DNA of 64,000 bases from Shewanella loihica PV-4 (lineage in GTDB: Bacteria; Pseudomonadota; Gammaproteobacteria; Enterobacterales; Shewanellaceae): NCBI RefSeq assembly GCF_000016065.1, contig NC_009092.1, positions 1,860,001 through 1,924,000 on the forward strand, read 5' to 3'. Within the stretch, counting starts at the first letter, position 1, and each line of letters begins with the position of its first letter. Both the position numbers and the translations under genes were made by a program. A model generated the notes under the pieces. The model was not told where the DNA came from and searched no databases. It saw nothing but the letters and a program-made list of their open reading frames with translations. Below are positions 35,318 to 45,121 of the stretch, piece after piece.

Positions 35318-36382
35318 TTATTGTTGTGCGCGAGCAACGTCTAGTTGGCTGATCACTTCAACTAAGGATTGATCTTTCAGGTTTTGTTGTCCGCGGATCA
35401 CTATTTGCTCACCGGGTTCTAGCCCTGAGACCACCTCTACGGTATCGGCCTCGCGATAACCCAGGGCAACTTCGCGGCGCAGGGCATTGTCACCTTGAAC
35501 GACATACAGGGCGTATTGATTGTCCTGATTGACCACGGCGTTATAGGGAACGGTTATTACATTGCTGTGGGTGTCGTATCTCAGCTCAACTCGGGTAAAC
35601 ATCCCCGCCTTAAGCTGGGCATTTTGGTTAGGCACCGAAAGGGTGACCTTAAAGGTACCGCTTTGGGGATCGACGATGGGGCTTATACGCAGCACCTTGG
35701 CATGAATGGTATCCTTGGTGTGCTTGTTGGCGTACAGCTCGGCCTCCTGGCCTAGACGCAGGCTCTGTAGCTGAGCCTCTGGCAAGTGCACTATGCCGTA
35801 CAGCTCGTCTTGATTAACCACATAGAAAAGCTGCTCAAACTCTTTGGCCATGTTACCAGCTTTCACATAACGCTTGGCCACCACGCCATCGATAGGGGAG
35901 CGAACCATGCTTTCTTGTACCTGTAGGGCGGCTAAATCGCGCTTGGCGATGGCGGCCTGTAGGTTGTATTCGAGTTTGGCCATGGAATCGGCGCTGATGA
36001 ACTCTTTATTGCTCATCTTCTTCAAACGGTTGAGCTCCTGCTCGATGATTTCCACTTCGGCCTGTGAGCGGGCCAGATCGTAGCGCTGGCGCTTAGCATC
36101 GATTACTGCTAGCAATTGCCCCTTGGAGACGCGATCCCCTTCTTCGACTTTAATGGATTCGATAAGACCAGCGATGCGGCTAACAACGTCGGCTTCCTGA
36201 GGGGCTTCCAGGGTTGCGGTAGTGCTATAAAAAGAGGAGACATCACCTTGTATGACAGTCGTCGTTTCAACGGGAACGGCGTACTTTTCTTCTTCTTTCT
36301 TTGTTTCCTCATTACCACATGCACTGAGTACGGCAACAAATAGTAGGGGAAGTGCCAACTTAAACTTTGAAAAAGATTCCAT
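35318..36382 (-). CDS. RND efflux periplasmic adaptor (membrane fusion) lipoprotein
   Basis: A 354-residue adaptor with a lipoprotein signal (LALPLLFVAVLSAC, lipobox LSAC, Cys at 22). Then a beta-barrel/lipoyl half (VVSRIAGLIESIKVEEGDRVSKGQLLAVID), an alpha-hairpin (about 95-150), the second lipoyl half (VRSPIDGVVAKRYVKAGNMA) and a barrel/membrane-proximal domain. It links the inner-membrane permeases to a TolC-like channel encoded elsewhere. First gene of the efflux operon; its promoter must lie in the 36383-36660 region, which has palindromes but no obvious regulator gene beside it. Confidence 0.92.
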   Translation of the reverse strand: MESFSKFKLALPLLFVAVLSACGNEETKKEEEKYAVPVETTTVIQGDVSSFYSTTATLEAPQEADVVSRIAGLIESIKVEEGDRVSKGQLLAVIDAKRQRYDLARSQAEVEIIEQELNRLKKMSNKEFISADSMAKLEYNLQAAIAKRDLAALQVQESMVRSPIDGVVAKRYVKAGNMAKEFEQLFYVVNQDELYGIVHLPEAQLQSLRLGQEAELYANKHTKDTIHAKVLRISPIVDPQSGTFKVTLSVPNQNAQLKAGMFTRVELRYDTHSNVITVPYNAVVNQDNQYALYVVQGDNALRREVALGYREADTVEVVSGLEPGEQIVIRGQQNLKDQSLVEVISQLDVARAQQ

Positions 36383-36661
36383 GTGAAGATACCTATGTTA
36401 TTTATCCAATTAGCCTTAGTAAGCACAAGGTGTGCCAAAATGTTAAACGATTATTTATCAGTTGCTTACGCTAAAATCAGTTGGGGCACGGTGAGTTTGT
36501 TAACTGGTTTGTAGCGAAAATGTTTAACATGTGATGCTTTTGACTAATTAACAGTTAAGACCCATTGCCAAGGTCAGTGCAAATTGGATTTGATACAAAA
36601 TGTATCTCTGCTGCATGGGGGAGCTTAAGCTGGCTAGATGTCAGGTTGATTACTTAATGGC
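36383..36661. other. Promoter-side region of the efflux operon
   Basis: No gene seen. A/T-rich and containing two small palindromes: ATGTT-T-AACAT (36520-36530) and GATACA-AAA-TGTATC (36592-36606), the latter listed separately. A related AAATGTTAAACG occurs near 36437. Confidence 0.5.
36592..36606. promoter_or_regulatory. Perfect 15-bp palindrome upstream of the efflux operon
   Basis: GATACA-AAA-TGTATC lies 210 bp before the adaptor start. The size and symmetry fit an operator for a TetR- or MarR-like repressor; no such gene is adjacent, so the assignment is speculative. Confidence 0.35.
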
Positions 36662-36778
36662 AAAGGGCTCAGATGTGAAGGGCTAAGAGAAAAAGGACTG
36701 AGCGGGAAGGGCAAAAAGGAAAGGGCAGAAAGAAAAGGGCAGAAAGAAAAGGGCAGAAAGAAAAGGGCTTAAAGAGGA
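36662..36778. repeat. Tandem array A, period 14-15 nt, about eight units
   Basis: Units centred on AAAGGGC; the GGGC element recurs at 36665, 36680, 36695 (as GGAC), 36709, 36723, 36737, 36751 and 36765. The last four copies are close to AAAAGGGCAGAAAG. Strongly purine-rich on the plus strand. Confidence 0.85.
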
Positions 36779-36839
36779 AAAGTGTACAAGGTAAAGGGAG
36801 TCAATCGCTTTAAATCTTAAACCCATTGCGGTGAAGCCT

Positions 36840-36946
36840 CAGATATAAACATCCAGATATAAAAGTTCGTCTATAACTACTCATGTAAAAGGTGCATATA
36901 AAAGGCGCATGTAAAAGGCTCATATAAAAGCTCAGGCATAAAGCCT
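36840..36946. repeat. Tandem array B, period 13 nt
   Basis: Units of the form CATRTAAAAGGYG. The best copies start at 36882, 36895, 36908 and 36921; more degraded ones lie on both sides (AGATATAAAC, AGATATAAAAG, GGCATAAAG). Confidence 0.75.
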
Positions 36947-36969
36947 TGCCTAAGACTGAGGCGTTAAAA

Positions 36970-37094
36970 GAGTGCGACCATAAGAGCTATTAAAGAAGAG
37001 CTATTAGAAAAGAGCGATTAAAGAAGAGCGATTAAAGAAGAGAGATAAAAAAGAGTGATTAAAGCAAAGCTATTAGAAGAGAGGCATAAAAAAA
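36970..37094. repeat. Tandem array C, period 14 nt, about eight units
   Basis: Units close to GAGCGATTAAAGAA. The GAGC-type element recurs at 36984, 36998, 37012, 37026, 37040, 37053, 37067 and 37081. The array ends at the gltA terminator. Confidence 0.85.
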
Positions 37095-37115
37095 GCACCC
37101 CATAGGGTGCTTTTT
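37088..37115 (-). terminator. Terminator of gltA
   Basis: AAAAAGCACCC and GGGTGCTTTTT pair around CATA. gltA stops 16 bp away on the minus strand, and the T-tract works in that direction. Confidence 0.9.
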
Positions 37116-37130
37116 AAGACTAGGCTGCGA

Positions 37131-38417
37131 TTAACGCTTGTCCAGTTTGACGAAGTCGCGTTCTGGTGAGCCTGTGTAGAGCTGGCGTGGACGGCTGATC
37201 TTGTGACCAGGCTGGTCCAACATCTCTTTCCAGTGTGCAATCCAACCCACGGTACGCGCCAGGGCGAACAGTACGGTGAACATGCTTGTTGGAATGCCGA
37301 TAGCCTTCATGATGATGCCTGAGTAGAAATCGACGTTTGGATAGAGTTTCTTCGATACGAAGTACTCATCTTCCAATGCGATACGCTCAAGTTCCATCGC
37401 CACGTCGAGCAGCGGATCATCGACCTTAAGCTCAGCAAGGACTTCGTGACAGGTTTCGCGCATAACCTTGGCGCGAGGGTCGAAGTTCTTGTAAACGCGG
37501 TGACCGAAGCCCATCAGACGGAATGGATCTTCTTTGTCCTTCGCACGAGCGATGAACTCAGGAATGCGATCGACTGTGCCGATCTCTTCTAGCATGTTCA
37601 GACACGCTTCGTTCGCGCCGCCATGTGCAGGGCCCCATAGTGAGGCGATACCCGCTGCAATACACGCAAATGGGTTAGCACCCGATGAACCGGCTAGACG
37701 CACGGTAGAGGTAGAGGCGTTTTGCTCATGGTCTGCGTGCAGGATAAAGATACGGTCCATAGCGCGTTCGATGATTGGGTTAACCTTGTACTCTTCACAA
37801 GGAACGGCAAACATCATGCTTAGGAAGTTGCCCGCATAGCTTAGGTCGTTACGTGGGTAAACAAATGGCTGACCAATTGAATACTTGTAACACATAGCGG
37901 CGATAGTCGGCATCTTAGAGACTAAACGGAACGCCGCAATTTCGCGGTGGTGTTCGTCGTTGACATCGAGAGAGTCTTGGTAGAATGCAGACAATGCACC
38001 GGTTACGCCACATAGCATGGCCATCGGGTGTGCGTCACGGCGGAAACCACGGAAGAACGAAGCCAGTTGCTCGTTAACCATAGTGTGGGTCTTAACCGTG
38101 TAAACGAATTTGTCGTATTGAGCCTTGTTAGGTAACTCACCGTAAAGCAGTAGATAACAAAGATCTAAATAGTCTGAGTCGACGGCAAGTTCGTCGATCG
38201 CGTAACCACGGTGTAAAAGTATACCTTGGGCGCCATCAATGTAAGTGATAGCTGATTCGCAGGATGCTGTCGCTAGGAATCCTGGGTCAAATGTAAAATG
38301 ACCTTTGCTACCGAGTTTGCTGATGTCGATAACATCAAATCCCGCCGTTCCTTTCTTAATAGGCAGGTCAATCGAATCGTTCCCTGGTAGTTCCAATTTG
38401 GCTATATTATCAGCCAT
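37131..38417 (-). CDS. gltA: Citrate synthase (type II)
   Basis: A 428-residue hexameric-type citrate synthase, condensing acetyl-CoA and oxaloacetate. The three catalytic residues are visible: His in [12 protein letters not shown], His in [15 protein letters not shown] and Asp in [16 protein letters not shown] precedes the ATG. It is transcribed divergently from sdhCDAB across a 412-bp region, an arrangement common in gammaproteobacteria and consistent with shared respiratory or carbon control. Confidence 0.98.
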   Translation of the reverse strand: MADNIAKLELPGNDSIDLPIKKGTAGFDVIDISKLGSKGHFTFDPGFLATASCESAITYIDGAQGILLHRGYAIDELAVDSDYLDLCYLLLYGELPNKAQYDKFVYTVKTHTMVNEQLASFFRGFRRDAHPMAMLCGVTGALSAFYQDSLDVNDEHHREIAAFRLVSKMPTIAAMCYKYSIGQPFVYPRNDLSYAGNFLSMMFAVPCEEYKVNPIIERAMDRIFILHADHEQNASTSTVRLAGSSGANPFACIAAGIASLWGPAHGGANEACLNMLEEIGTVDRIPEFIARAKDKEDPFRLMGFGHRVYKNFDPRAKVMRETCHEVLAELKVDDPLLDVAMELERIALEDEYFVSKKLYPNVDFYSGIIMKAIGIPTSMFTVLFALARTVGWIAHWKEMLDQPGHKISRPRQLYTGSPERDFVKLDKR

Positions 38418-38829
38418 ACCCCGTTCTCCTTACTTCATTCTTATGTGAGTGCGGCTTTGTCAAACGCCAATACTTTACAGTGAATCTAGATCACATTTCA
38501 ATTTAAATAAGTGTTTAAATTCGTTAGACCATGGTCTTAATTTGACGTAAGTGCCCGTCAATACAGCAACTTGGCAGATTTTTTTACCAAAAAAACAAAA
38601 TTTGCATAATGTGATGTTTGTATTTGACATTTGTGGGGCGTATACTTGCTTCGGCTCGAAAGAGCTACAAACAAACCAATTCGTAGACCATTATTTACAT
38701 ACTTATTTAGTGATTTTTGAATTAGTTAACTGTTTGTTTCAACTTTCCTTTTGAGGCGAGAGGAGGTGGTAAGTTTGCTTGCTGGTCAAATTTCGTTCGA
38801 AAGAGGTTCAATAACAAAAATAATGCTCA
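38418..38829. promoter_or_regulatory. Divergent gltA / sdhCDAB control region
   Basis: No gene supported. It contains a perfect 12-bp palindrome AGACCATGGTCT (38526-38537), a CRP-like but one-base-too-long element AGTGA-N7-TCACA (38479-38495), an isolated TTGACA (38624-38629) and a TATACT (38641-38646) whose spacing to that TTGACA is only 11 bp. Promoters for both operons must lie here, but I cannot place the start sites. Confidence 0.5.
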
Positions 38830-39225
38830 ATGGAGCAGAGTGAGCAGAACGTGAAAAAGCAAAGACCTGTCCATCTAGATCTGCAGACCATTCGCTTTCC
38901 TGCAACAGCGATTGCGTCAATCCTACACCGTGTCTCCGGTGTCATCATGCTGTTTGCCGTCGGCATTCTTATCTGGTTGTTGAGTGAGTCACTCGCATCT
39001 GCTGAGAGTTTCGCAGGCATTCAATCTCTATTTGATACCTTTATCGTTAAGTTTGTTGTCTGGGGAATTCTGACCGCGCTTGGTTATCACCTGATTGTTG
39101 GCCTACGCCACCTGATCATGGATACCGGTCGTTGGGAAGAGTTGGAATCGGGTAACGCTTCAGCGAAAGCCGCCTTCGTTATTGCAGCGGCATGGTCAAT
39201 CATTGCGGGGATTTGGGTATGGTAA
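38830..39225 (+). CDS. sdhC: Succinate dehydrogenase cytochrome b556 subunit SdhC
   Basis: A 131-residue three-TM protein closely matching enterobacterial SdhC ([31 protein letters not shown]). The haem-ligand region [12 protein letters not shown] is present. Two starts are possible: the ATG at 38830, with weak Shine-Dalgarno support, and a GTG at 38851 that would give MKKQRP. I keep the ATG because E. coli SdhC has residues before the same VKKQRP block. First gene of sdhCDAB. Confidence 0.93.
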   Translation: MEQSEQNVKKQRPVHLDLQTIRFPATAIASILHRVSGVIMLFAVGILIWLLSESLASAESFAGIQSLFDTFIVKFVVWGILTALGYHLIVGLRHLIMDTGRWEELESGNASAKAAFVIAAAWSIIAGIWVW

Positions 39226-39566
39226 CAAATGCAGCGAGTCTTGGACGCAGTGGCGTTCATGATTTTATTCTTCTTCGTGCTAGTGCCGTGATCCTTACTT
39301 GTTACACCATTTTCTTAGTAGGATTCATCGCCGCTAGTGCGCCTCTCACTTATGACGTATGGCACGGTTTGTTCAGTGCTTTGCCGATGAAAGTGTTTAC
39401 GCTTCTTGCCCTGGTCGCCATCCTGGTTCACGCCTGGATCGGTATCTGGCAGGTGCTCACCGACTATGTTAAGCCGGTAGCCGTCCGTGGCGTACTCCAA
39501 TTCGTCTTCGTCGTAGCAGCGCTTTCTTACCTGGCTGCTGGCATTGTTATTGTGTGGGGTGTTTAA
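39219..39566 (+). CDS. sdhD: Succinate dehydrogenase membrane anchor SdhD
   Basis: A 115-residue three-TM anchor, the same length as E. coli SdhD. I start at the ATG 39219-39221, which overlaps the end of sdhC and has GGGG eight bases before it; [21 protein letters not shown] aligns with the E. coli start. The haem-ligand histidine lies in [18 protein letters not shown]. The frame is open further upstream (39192), but that lies within sdhC without signals. Confidence 0.95.
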   Translation: MVTNAASLGRSGVHDFILLRASAVILTCYTIFLVGFIAASAPLTYDVWHGLFSALPMKVFTLLALVAILVHAWIGIWQVLTDYVKPVAVRGVLQFVFVVAALSYLAAGIVIVWGV

Positions 39567-41333
39567 GTGAGTATTCCAGTACGTGAGTTTGATGCAGTCG
39601 TAATTGGCGCCGGTGGCGCGGGTATGCGAGCTGCACTACAGATTTCTAAAGAAGGTAAGAGCTGCGCGCTGTTATCTAAAGTATTCCCAACGCGTTCTCA
39701 TACCGTTTCTGCCCAGGGTGGTATTACCGTTGCCCTAGGTAACGCCCATGAAGACCATTGGGAACAGCACATGTACGATACCGTTAAGGGTTCCGACTTC
39801 ATCGGTGATCAAGACGCGATCGAATTTATGTGTCAAACCGGTCCAGAAGCCATTATCGAACTTGAGCACATGGGTTTGCCATTCTCTCGTTTCGATAACG
39901 GTAAGATCTATCAGCGTCCTTTCGGCGGCCAATCGAAGAACTTCGGTGGCGAGCAGGCGGCACGTACCGCTGCGGCGGCAGACCGTACCGGTCACGCCCT
40001 GTTGCACTGTCTATACCAACAGAACGTTAAGCATAAGACTGAAGTCTTCTCTGAGTGGTATGCACTGGATCTGGTGAAGAACGAAGACGGTGCCATCGTA
40101 GGTTGTACTGCAATCGAAATCGAAACCGGCGAAATCGTTTACTTCAAGTCTAAGGCCACCATTCTGGCTACCGGTGGTGCGGGTCGTATCTACGCCTCTA
40201 CTACTAACGCTCACATCAACACCGGTGACGGTGTCGGCATGGCAATGCGCGCTGGCGTGCAGATGCAAGACATGGAGATGTGGCAGTTCCACCCAACCGG
40301 TATCGCCGGCGCGGGTGTACTGGTAACCGAAGGTTGTCGTGGTGAAGGCGGATACCTGCTGAACAAAGACGGCGAGCGCTTCATGGAGCGTTATGCGCCA
40401 AACGCGAAAGACCTGGCCTCTCGTGACGTGGTAGCACGTTCTATGATGACTGAGATCCGTGAAGGTCGTGGCCTCGACGGTCCACTAGGTCCTCACTGTC
40501 TACTGAAACTCGATCACTTAGGTAAAGAGACGCTTGAAGCACGCCTACCAGGCGTTTGTGAACTGTCTCGTACCTTCGCGCATATCGATCCAGCCGATGG
40601 CCCAATCCCTGTACTGCCAACCTGTCACTACATGATGGGTGGTCTGCCTGCTAAGGTGAGCGGTCAGGTGATCCGTAAGAATGAAGATGGCAGCGAAAGC
40701 GATGTCGTTGGTCTGTTTGCCGTGGGTGAGATTGCCTGTGTATCGGTACACGGTGCGAACCGCCTGGGTGGTAACTCACTACTCGACCTCGTGGTCTTTG
40801 GCCGCGCAGCGGGTCAGCACCTGGGTAAGGCGCTGGATGAGACTGCCGATCCTAAAGAAGCGAGCGCCGATGAGATTGCTAAGTCGCTTGAGCGTCTAAA
40901 TCGTTGGGAAAGCAACAAAGACGGTGAAGATCCTGCGCAGATCCGTAAAGATCTTCAGCTTTGTATGCAGCTTAACTTCTCGGTATTCCGTACCGGCGAG
41001 GCAATGGCAGAAGGTCTTGAAGAGCTTAAGGCGATTCGTGAGCGTCTGGCTAATGCCAAGCTGTCTGACAACTCAAGAGAGTTCAACACTCAGCGTATCG
41101 AGTGTCTAGAGCTAGATAACCTGATGGCGACAGCAATTGCGACTGCTTATGCGGCGAACTTCCGTCAAGAGAGTCGTGGTGCGCATTCACGTGAAGACTT
41201 CCTCGAGCGTGATGATGAGAACTGGTTGTGTCACAGCTTGTTCGATCCTCAGACCGAACAGATGACCAAGCGTGCGGTAAACATGGAGCCTAAGCTTCGT
41301 GAAGCCTTCCCGCCGATTAAGCGTACCTACTAA
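39567..41333 (+). CDS. sdhA: Succinate dehydrogenase flavoprotein subunit SdhA
   Basis: A 588-residue subunit, the usual length. It starts with GTG immediately after the sdhD stop, so translation is coupled. [12 protein letters not shown] is the FAD-binding Rossmann motif. SHTVSAQGG carries the histidine for covalent FAD attachment. [15 protein letters not shown] and a catalytic arginine region (REGRGL) are present. It oxidises succinate to fumarate on the cytoplasmic side of complex II. Confidence 0.98.
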   Translation: MSIPVREFDAVVIGAGGAGMRAALQISKEGKSCALLSKVFPTRSHTVSAQGGITVALGNAHEDHWEQHMYDTVKGSDFIGDQDAIEFMCQTGPEAIIELEHMGLPFSRFDNGKIYQRPFGGQSKNFGGEQAARTAAAADRTGHALLHCLYQQNVKHKTEVFSEWYALDLVKNEDGAIVGCTAIEIETGEIVYFKSKATILATGGAGRIYASTTNAHINTGDGVGMAMRAGVQMQDMEMWQFHPTGIAGAGVLVTEGCRGEGGYLLNKDGERFMERYAPNAKDLASRDVVARSMMTEIREGRGLDGPLGPHCLLKLDHLGKETLEARLPGVCELSRTFAHIDPADGPIPVLPTCHYMMGGLPAKVSGQVIRKNEDGSESDVVGLFAVGEIACVSVHGANRLGGNSLLDLVVFGRAAGQHLGKALDETADPKEASADEIAKSLERLNRWESNKDGEDPAQIRKDLQLCMQLNFSVFRTGEAMAEGLEELKAIRERLANAKLSDNSREFNTQRIECLELDNLMATAIATAYAANFRQESRGAHSREDFLERDDENWLCHSLFDPQTEQMTKRAVNMEPKLREAFPPIKRTY

Positions 41334-41343
41334 GGAAGATAAG

Positions 41344-42051
41344 ATGAATTTGAAGATTGCTATTTATCGCTATAATCCTGAAGTAGACACTAAGCCTTAC
41401 ATGAAGGATTACACGCTAGAAGTGGCTGACGGTACCGATATGATGGTGCTGGATGTCCTGATGCAGCTGAAGGTACAAGACCCAACGCTGGCGTTCCGTC
41501 GCTCATGCCGTGAAGGTGTTTGTGGTAGTGATGGGGTAAACATGAACGGTAAGAACGGTCTGGCCTGTATCACACCAATTTCTACCTTCAAGGGTAAGAA
41601 GCTGGAGATACGTCCACTACCGGGTATGCCTGTGGTTCGTGACCTGATTGTTGACCTGACTCAGTTCTACAAGCAGTACGAGAAGATCAAGCCTTACCTG
41701 ATCAACGACGACAAGACACCGGCCCGTGAACATCTGCAATCGCCAGAAGAGCGTGCGCACCTGGACGGTCTGTATGAGTGTATCATGTGTGCGTGTTGTT
41801 CAACGGCTTGTCCATCATTCTGGTGGAACCCAGACAAGTTCATCGGTCCAAGCGGCCTGTTGCATGCCTATCGTTTCCTTATCGATAGCCGCGATACCGC
41901 CACCGAAGAGCGTCTGTCTGAGCTCGACGATGCTTACAGCGTATTCCGTTGCCATGGCATCATGAACTGTGTTGACGTTTGTCCTAAAGGACTCAACCCG
42001 ACTAAAGCAATTGGACACATCAAGTCTATGCTGCTTAAGCGAGCTGTCTAA
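41344..42051 (+). CDS. sdhB: Succinate dehydrogenase iron-sulfur subunit SdhB
   Basis: A 235-residue subunit. I start at the ATG 41344, with AAGGA upstream, rather than at in-frame codons inside sdhA. The [2Fe-2S] ligands are in SCREGVCGSDG...NGLAC; the [4Fe-4S] and [3Fe-4S] ligands are in CIMCACCSTACP and CHGIMNCVDVCPKGLNP. It passes electrons from SdhA FAD to quinone at SdhCD. Confidence 0.98.
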   Translation: MNLKIAIYRYNPEVDTKPYMKDYTLEVADGTDMMVLDVLMQLKVQDPTLAFRRSCREGVCGSDGVNMNGKNGLACITPISTFKGKKLEIRPLPGMPVVRDLIVDLTQFYKQYEKIKPYLINDDKTPAREHLQSPEERAHLDGLYECIMCACCSTACPSFWWNPDKFIGPSGLLHAYRFLIDSRDTATEERLSELDDAYSVFRCHGIMNCVDVCPKGLNPTKAIGHIKSMLLKRAV

Positions 42052-42095
42052 ATGCAACACACTGAGCTGATTTTAATAATTATATAGCTCTTATG

Positions 42096-42130
42096 AGAGT
42101 CACTTCTTCTATGTGAGAAGTGGCTCTTTT
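42096..42130 (+). terminator. Hairpin after sdhB, probable terminator/attenuator
   Basis: AGAGTCACTTCT pairs with AGAAGTGGCTCT (one G-T pair) over an 8-nt loop, followed by TTTT only. It may allow partial readthrough from sdhCDAB into sucABCD. Confidence 0.65.
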
Positions 42131-42266
42131 ATGTAATGGAACTACACATGCCGTGAAATCTGGACTCTAGGGGCGGCAGATATTTTGCAATTGCAGTACA
42201 TTTGACTGGATTGCATTTTCAATACTTTGGCTAAAAACACGTGTATAAAGTTTGAAAGGAATAGAA

Positions 42267-45089
42267 ATGCACCAAGGCATCATGAAAGCCTGGCTCGAAT
42301 CGTCTCATTTAAACGGGGCTAATTCGACCTATGTAGAAGAGATGTATGAAGCCTATCAAGAGGACCCTCAGTCAGTATCAGAAGACTGGCGAGCGGTGTT
42401 TGATAACCTCCCATATGCCAACGGTGCAACAGCAGATGTGCCCGAAGCTGCCCACTCTAAAGTACGTGAATATTTCCGTAGTTTGGCGCTAGACGGTCGT
42501 CACAAGAGCGCTGCTCGTGTGACAGATCCAGAAGTCGATGCCAAACAGGTTAAAGTTCTTCAGTTGATCAACGCCTACCGTTTCCGCGGCCACCAGAATG
42601 CGAATCTGGATCCCCTCGGGCTATGGAAGCGCGATACCGTCTCTGAATTGGACCCGGCCTTCCACGGCTTAACCGGCGAAGATATGGAGCGTGAATTCAA
42701 CACTGGTTCATTTGCTCACGGTGGCGACACCATGAAGCTGGGTGATCTGGTTAAAGCACTGAAAGCAACCTATTGTGCTGCTATCGGCGCGGAATACATG
42801 CACATCACAGATACCGATGAGAAGCGTTGGATCCAACAACGCTTGGAGCCGTCATTAGGTAGAGCGAATTACGATAAAAACACCAAGACACGTATCCTCG
42901 AGGGCCTGAACGCCGCCGAAGGTATGGAGAAATATCTCGGCGCCAAGTTCCCCGGCGCAAAACGTTTCTCACTGGAAGGTGGTGACGCGCTCGTCCCTAT
43001 GATGCGTGAAATCATCTACCGTGGCGGTGAAGCGGGTACTAAAGAGATCGTCGTGGGCATGGCTCACCGTGGTCGTCTAAACCTGCTGGTTAACATCTTA
43101 GGTAAGAAGCCATCAGAACTCTTCGACGAGTTCGCCGGTAAGCACAGCGATGAGCTCAACGGTTCGGGTGACGTTAAGTATCACCAAGGTTTCTCATCAG
43201 ATTTCGAAACACCGGGCGGCAACGTGCACCTGGCACTGGCGTTTAACCCGTCGCACCTTGAGATCGTTAACCCTGTGGTCATGGGCTCGGTAAGAGCACG
43301 TCTGGACCGCCGCGGTTGTAAGACGGGTCTTCAGGTGATGCCTATTACTGTTCATGGTGACAGCGCCATCGCAGGTCAGGGCATAGTACAAGAGACATTC
43401 AACATGTCTCAGACCCGAGCCTTCAAGGTGGGCGGCAGTATCCGTATTGTGGTCAACAACCAGGTGGGCTTTACTACCAACCTGACTGAAGATACCCGTT
43501 CAACCGAGTACTGTACCGATATCGCCAAGATGGTACAGGCGCCTATCTTCCACGTGAACGCAGACGACCCAGAATCGGTTGCCTTCGTTGCTCAGCTGGC
43601 GGTTGATTATCGTAACGAGTTTAAGCGTGACGTAGTGATCGATCTGGTCTGTTACCGTCGTCACGGCCACAATGAGGCCGACGAGCCGAGTGCAACTCAG
43701 CCGCTGATGTATGCCAAGATCAAGAAACATCCAACGCCACGTAAGATCTATGCCGACCGTCTGATCGAAGAGCAGACCCTAGGTGCAGATGATGTGACCG
43801 CGATGATCAACGACTACCGCGACGCGCTAGATAAAGGCGATTGCGTAGTTAAAGAGTGGCGTCCAATGACGCTGCACACGGTTGACTGGACACCTTATCT
43901 TAACCGCGAGTGGGACGAGGCTTATCCTGCCGAGTTGCCGCTAGATCGCGTTAAGGCGTTGGCTGATAAGATCAGCTACGTGCCAGAGAGCCACAAGCTA
44001 CAGTCGCGTGTTGCTAAGATCTACAAAGACCGTGTGGCCATGGCCGCCGGTGACAAGCTGCTGGACTGGGGCTTTGCCGAGACACTAGCCTACGCCTCGA
44101 TTTTGGATGACAACAAGCGCGTGCGTATCACAGGTCAAGACTCTGGCCGTGGTACCTTCTTCCACCGTCACGCCGTGCTGCACAACCAAAATGATGCGAC
44201 AGCTTATCTGCCGCTGCGTCACCTGTCTGACATGCAAGGCCCTATCGATATCTCTGACTCGGTATTGTCTGAAGCCTCAGTATTGGCGTTCGAATATGGT
44301 TATGCCACGGCTGAGCCGGGCGGCCTGACCATTTGGGAAGCCCAGTTCGGTGACTTCGCTAACTGTGCCCAGGTAGTGATCGATCAGTTCCTCTCTTCTG
44401 GCGAGCAGAAGTGGGGCCGTCTGTGTGGTTTGACCATGCTGTTGCCACATGGCTACGAAGGTCAGGGCCCAGAGCACTCGAGTGCACGTCTGGAGCGTTT
44501 CCTGCAGCTGTGTGCTAACCACAACATGCAGGTGTGTGTCCCATCGACACCGGCACAGGTTTACCACATGCTACGCCGTCAGGTAGTGCGTCCTATGCGT
44601 CGTCCTCTGGTGGTGATGTCACCTAAGTCACTGCTGCGTCATCCGCTGGCGGTGTCTAGCCTGGAAGAGCTGGCCGAAGGCACCTTCCAGAATGTGATAG
44701 CCGAGATTGACGAGCTCGATAGCAGCAAGGTCGATCGCGTGGTCTTCTGTAGCGGTAAGGTTTACTTCGAACTGCTCGAGAAGCGTCGTAAAGAGAACCT
44801 GGACAACGTTGCTCTGATCCGTGTAGAACAACTGTACCCGTTCCCACACGAAGATATGGCACAGATCCTCGCCCAGTATCAGCACGTTAAAGATTTCGTT
44901 TGGTGTCAGGAAGAACCTCAGAACCAGGGCGCTTGGTATTGCAGCCAGCACCACTTCTGGGCCGCCATTCCTGCCGGAGCTCAATTAACCTATGCGGGTC
45001 GTGAAGCCTCGGCCGCGCCAGCATGTGGTTATCCGGCCCTGCACACCCAGCAGCAAGAATCTTTAATCAATAGCGCATTAAAACTGTAG
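42267..45089 (+). CDS. sucA: 2-Oxoglutarate dehydrogenase E1 component
   Basis: A 940-residue thiamine-diphosphate enzyme (E. coli 933). I start at the ATG 42267, which follows AAAGGA at good spacing; the frame extends to a TTG at 42252. Visible: the N-terminal E2-binding segment (NSTYVEEMYEAYQEDP), KRFSLEGGDALVPMM, MAHRGRLNLLVN, and the diphosphate-binding region VHGDSAIAGQG...VNNQVGFTT. It decarboxylates 2-oxoglutarate and succinylates the lipoyl group of SucB. Head of sucABCD. Confidence 0.98.
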   Translation: MHQGIMKAWLESSHLNGANSTYVEEMYEAYQEDPQSVSEDWRAVFDNLPYANGATADVPEAAHSKVREYFRSLALDGRHKSAARVTDPEVDAKQVKVLQLINAYRFRGHQNANLDPLGLWKRDTVSELDPAFHGLTGEDMEREFNTGSFAHGGDTMKLGDLVKALKATYCAAIGAEYMHITDTDEKRWIQQRLEPSLGRANYDKNTKTRILEGLNAAEGMEKYLGAKFPGAKRFSLEGGDALVPMMREIIYRGGEAGTKEIVVGMAHRGRLNLLVNILGKKPSELFDEFAGKHSDELNGSGDVKYHQGFSSDFETPGGNVHLALAFNPSHLEIVNPVVMGSVRARLDRRGCKTGLQVMPITVHGDSAIAGQGIVQETFNMSQTRAFKVGGSIRIVVNNQVGFTTNLTEDTRSTEYCTDIAKMVQAPIFHVNADDPESVAFVAQLAVDYRNEFKRDVVIDLVCYRRHGHNEADEPSATQPLMYAKIKKHPTPRKIYADRLIEEQTLGADDVTAMINDYRDALDKGDCVVKEWRPMTLHTVDWTPYLNREWDEAYPAELPLDRVKALADKISYVPESHKLQSRVAKIYKDRVAMAAGDKLLDWGFAETLAYASILDDNKRVRITGQDSGRGTFFHRHAVLHNQNDATAYLPLRHLSDMQGPIDISDSVLSEASVLAFEYGYATAEPGGLTIWEAQFGDFANCAQVVIDQFLSSGEQKWGRLCGLTMLLPHGYEGQGPEHSSARLERFLQLCANHNMQVCVPSTPAQVYHMLRRQVVRPMRRPLVVMSPKSLLRHPLAVSSLEELAEGTFQNVIAEIDELDSSKVDRVVFCSGKVYFELLEKRRKENLDNVALIRVEQLYPFPHEDMAQILAQYQHVKDFVWCQEEPQNQGAWYCSQHHFWAAIPAGAQLTYAGREASAAPACGYPALHTQQQESLINSALKL

Positions 45090-45121
45090 TAATAGACAAT
45101 TTATAAAAAGGATAGCTTTCC

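Noticed and set aside
38479..38495. CRP-like site AGTGA-N7-TCACA
   Set aside because: Spacer is seven instead of six bases and the left arm lacks the consensus T; too weak to annotate as a CRP site.
38624..38646. TTGACA plus TATACT as sdh promoter
   Set aside because: The elements are only 11 bp apart, far from the 16-18 bp needed; they cannot work as a pair.
38551..38754. 67-codon frame in the gltA/sdhC gap
   Set aside because: No ribosome binding site, odd composition, and it covers the region needed for the sdh promoter.
39192..39218. Earlier in-frame start for sdhD
   Set aside because: It would lie inside sdhC; the ATG at 39219 gives the standard 115-residue protein with a good ribosome binding site.
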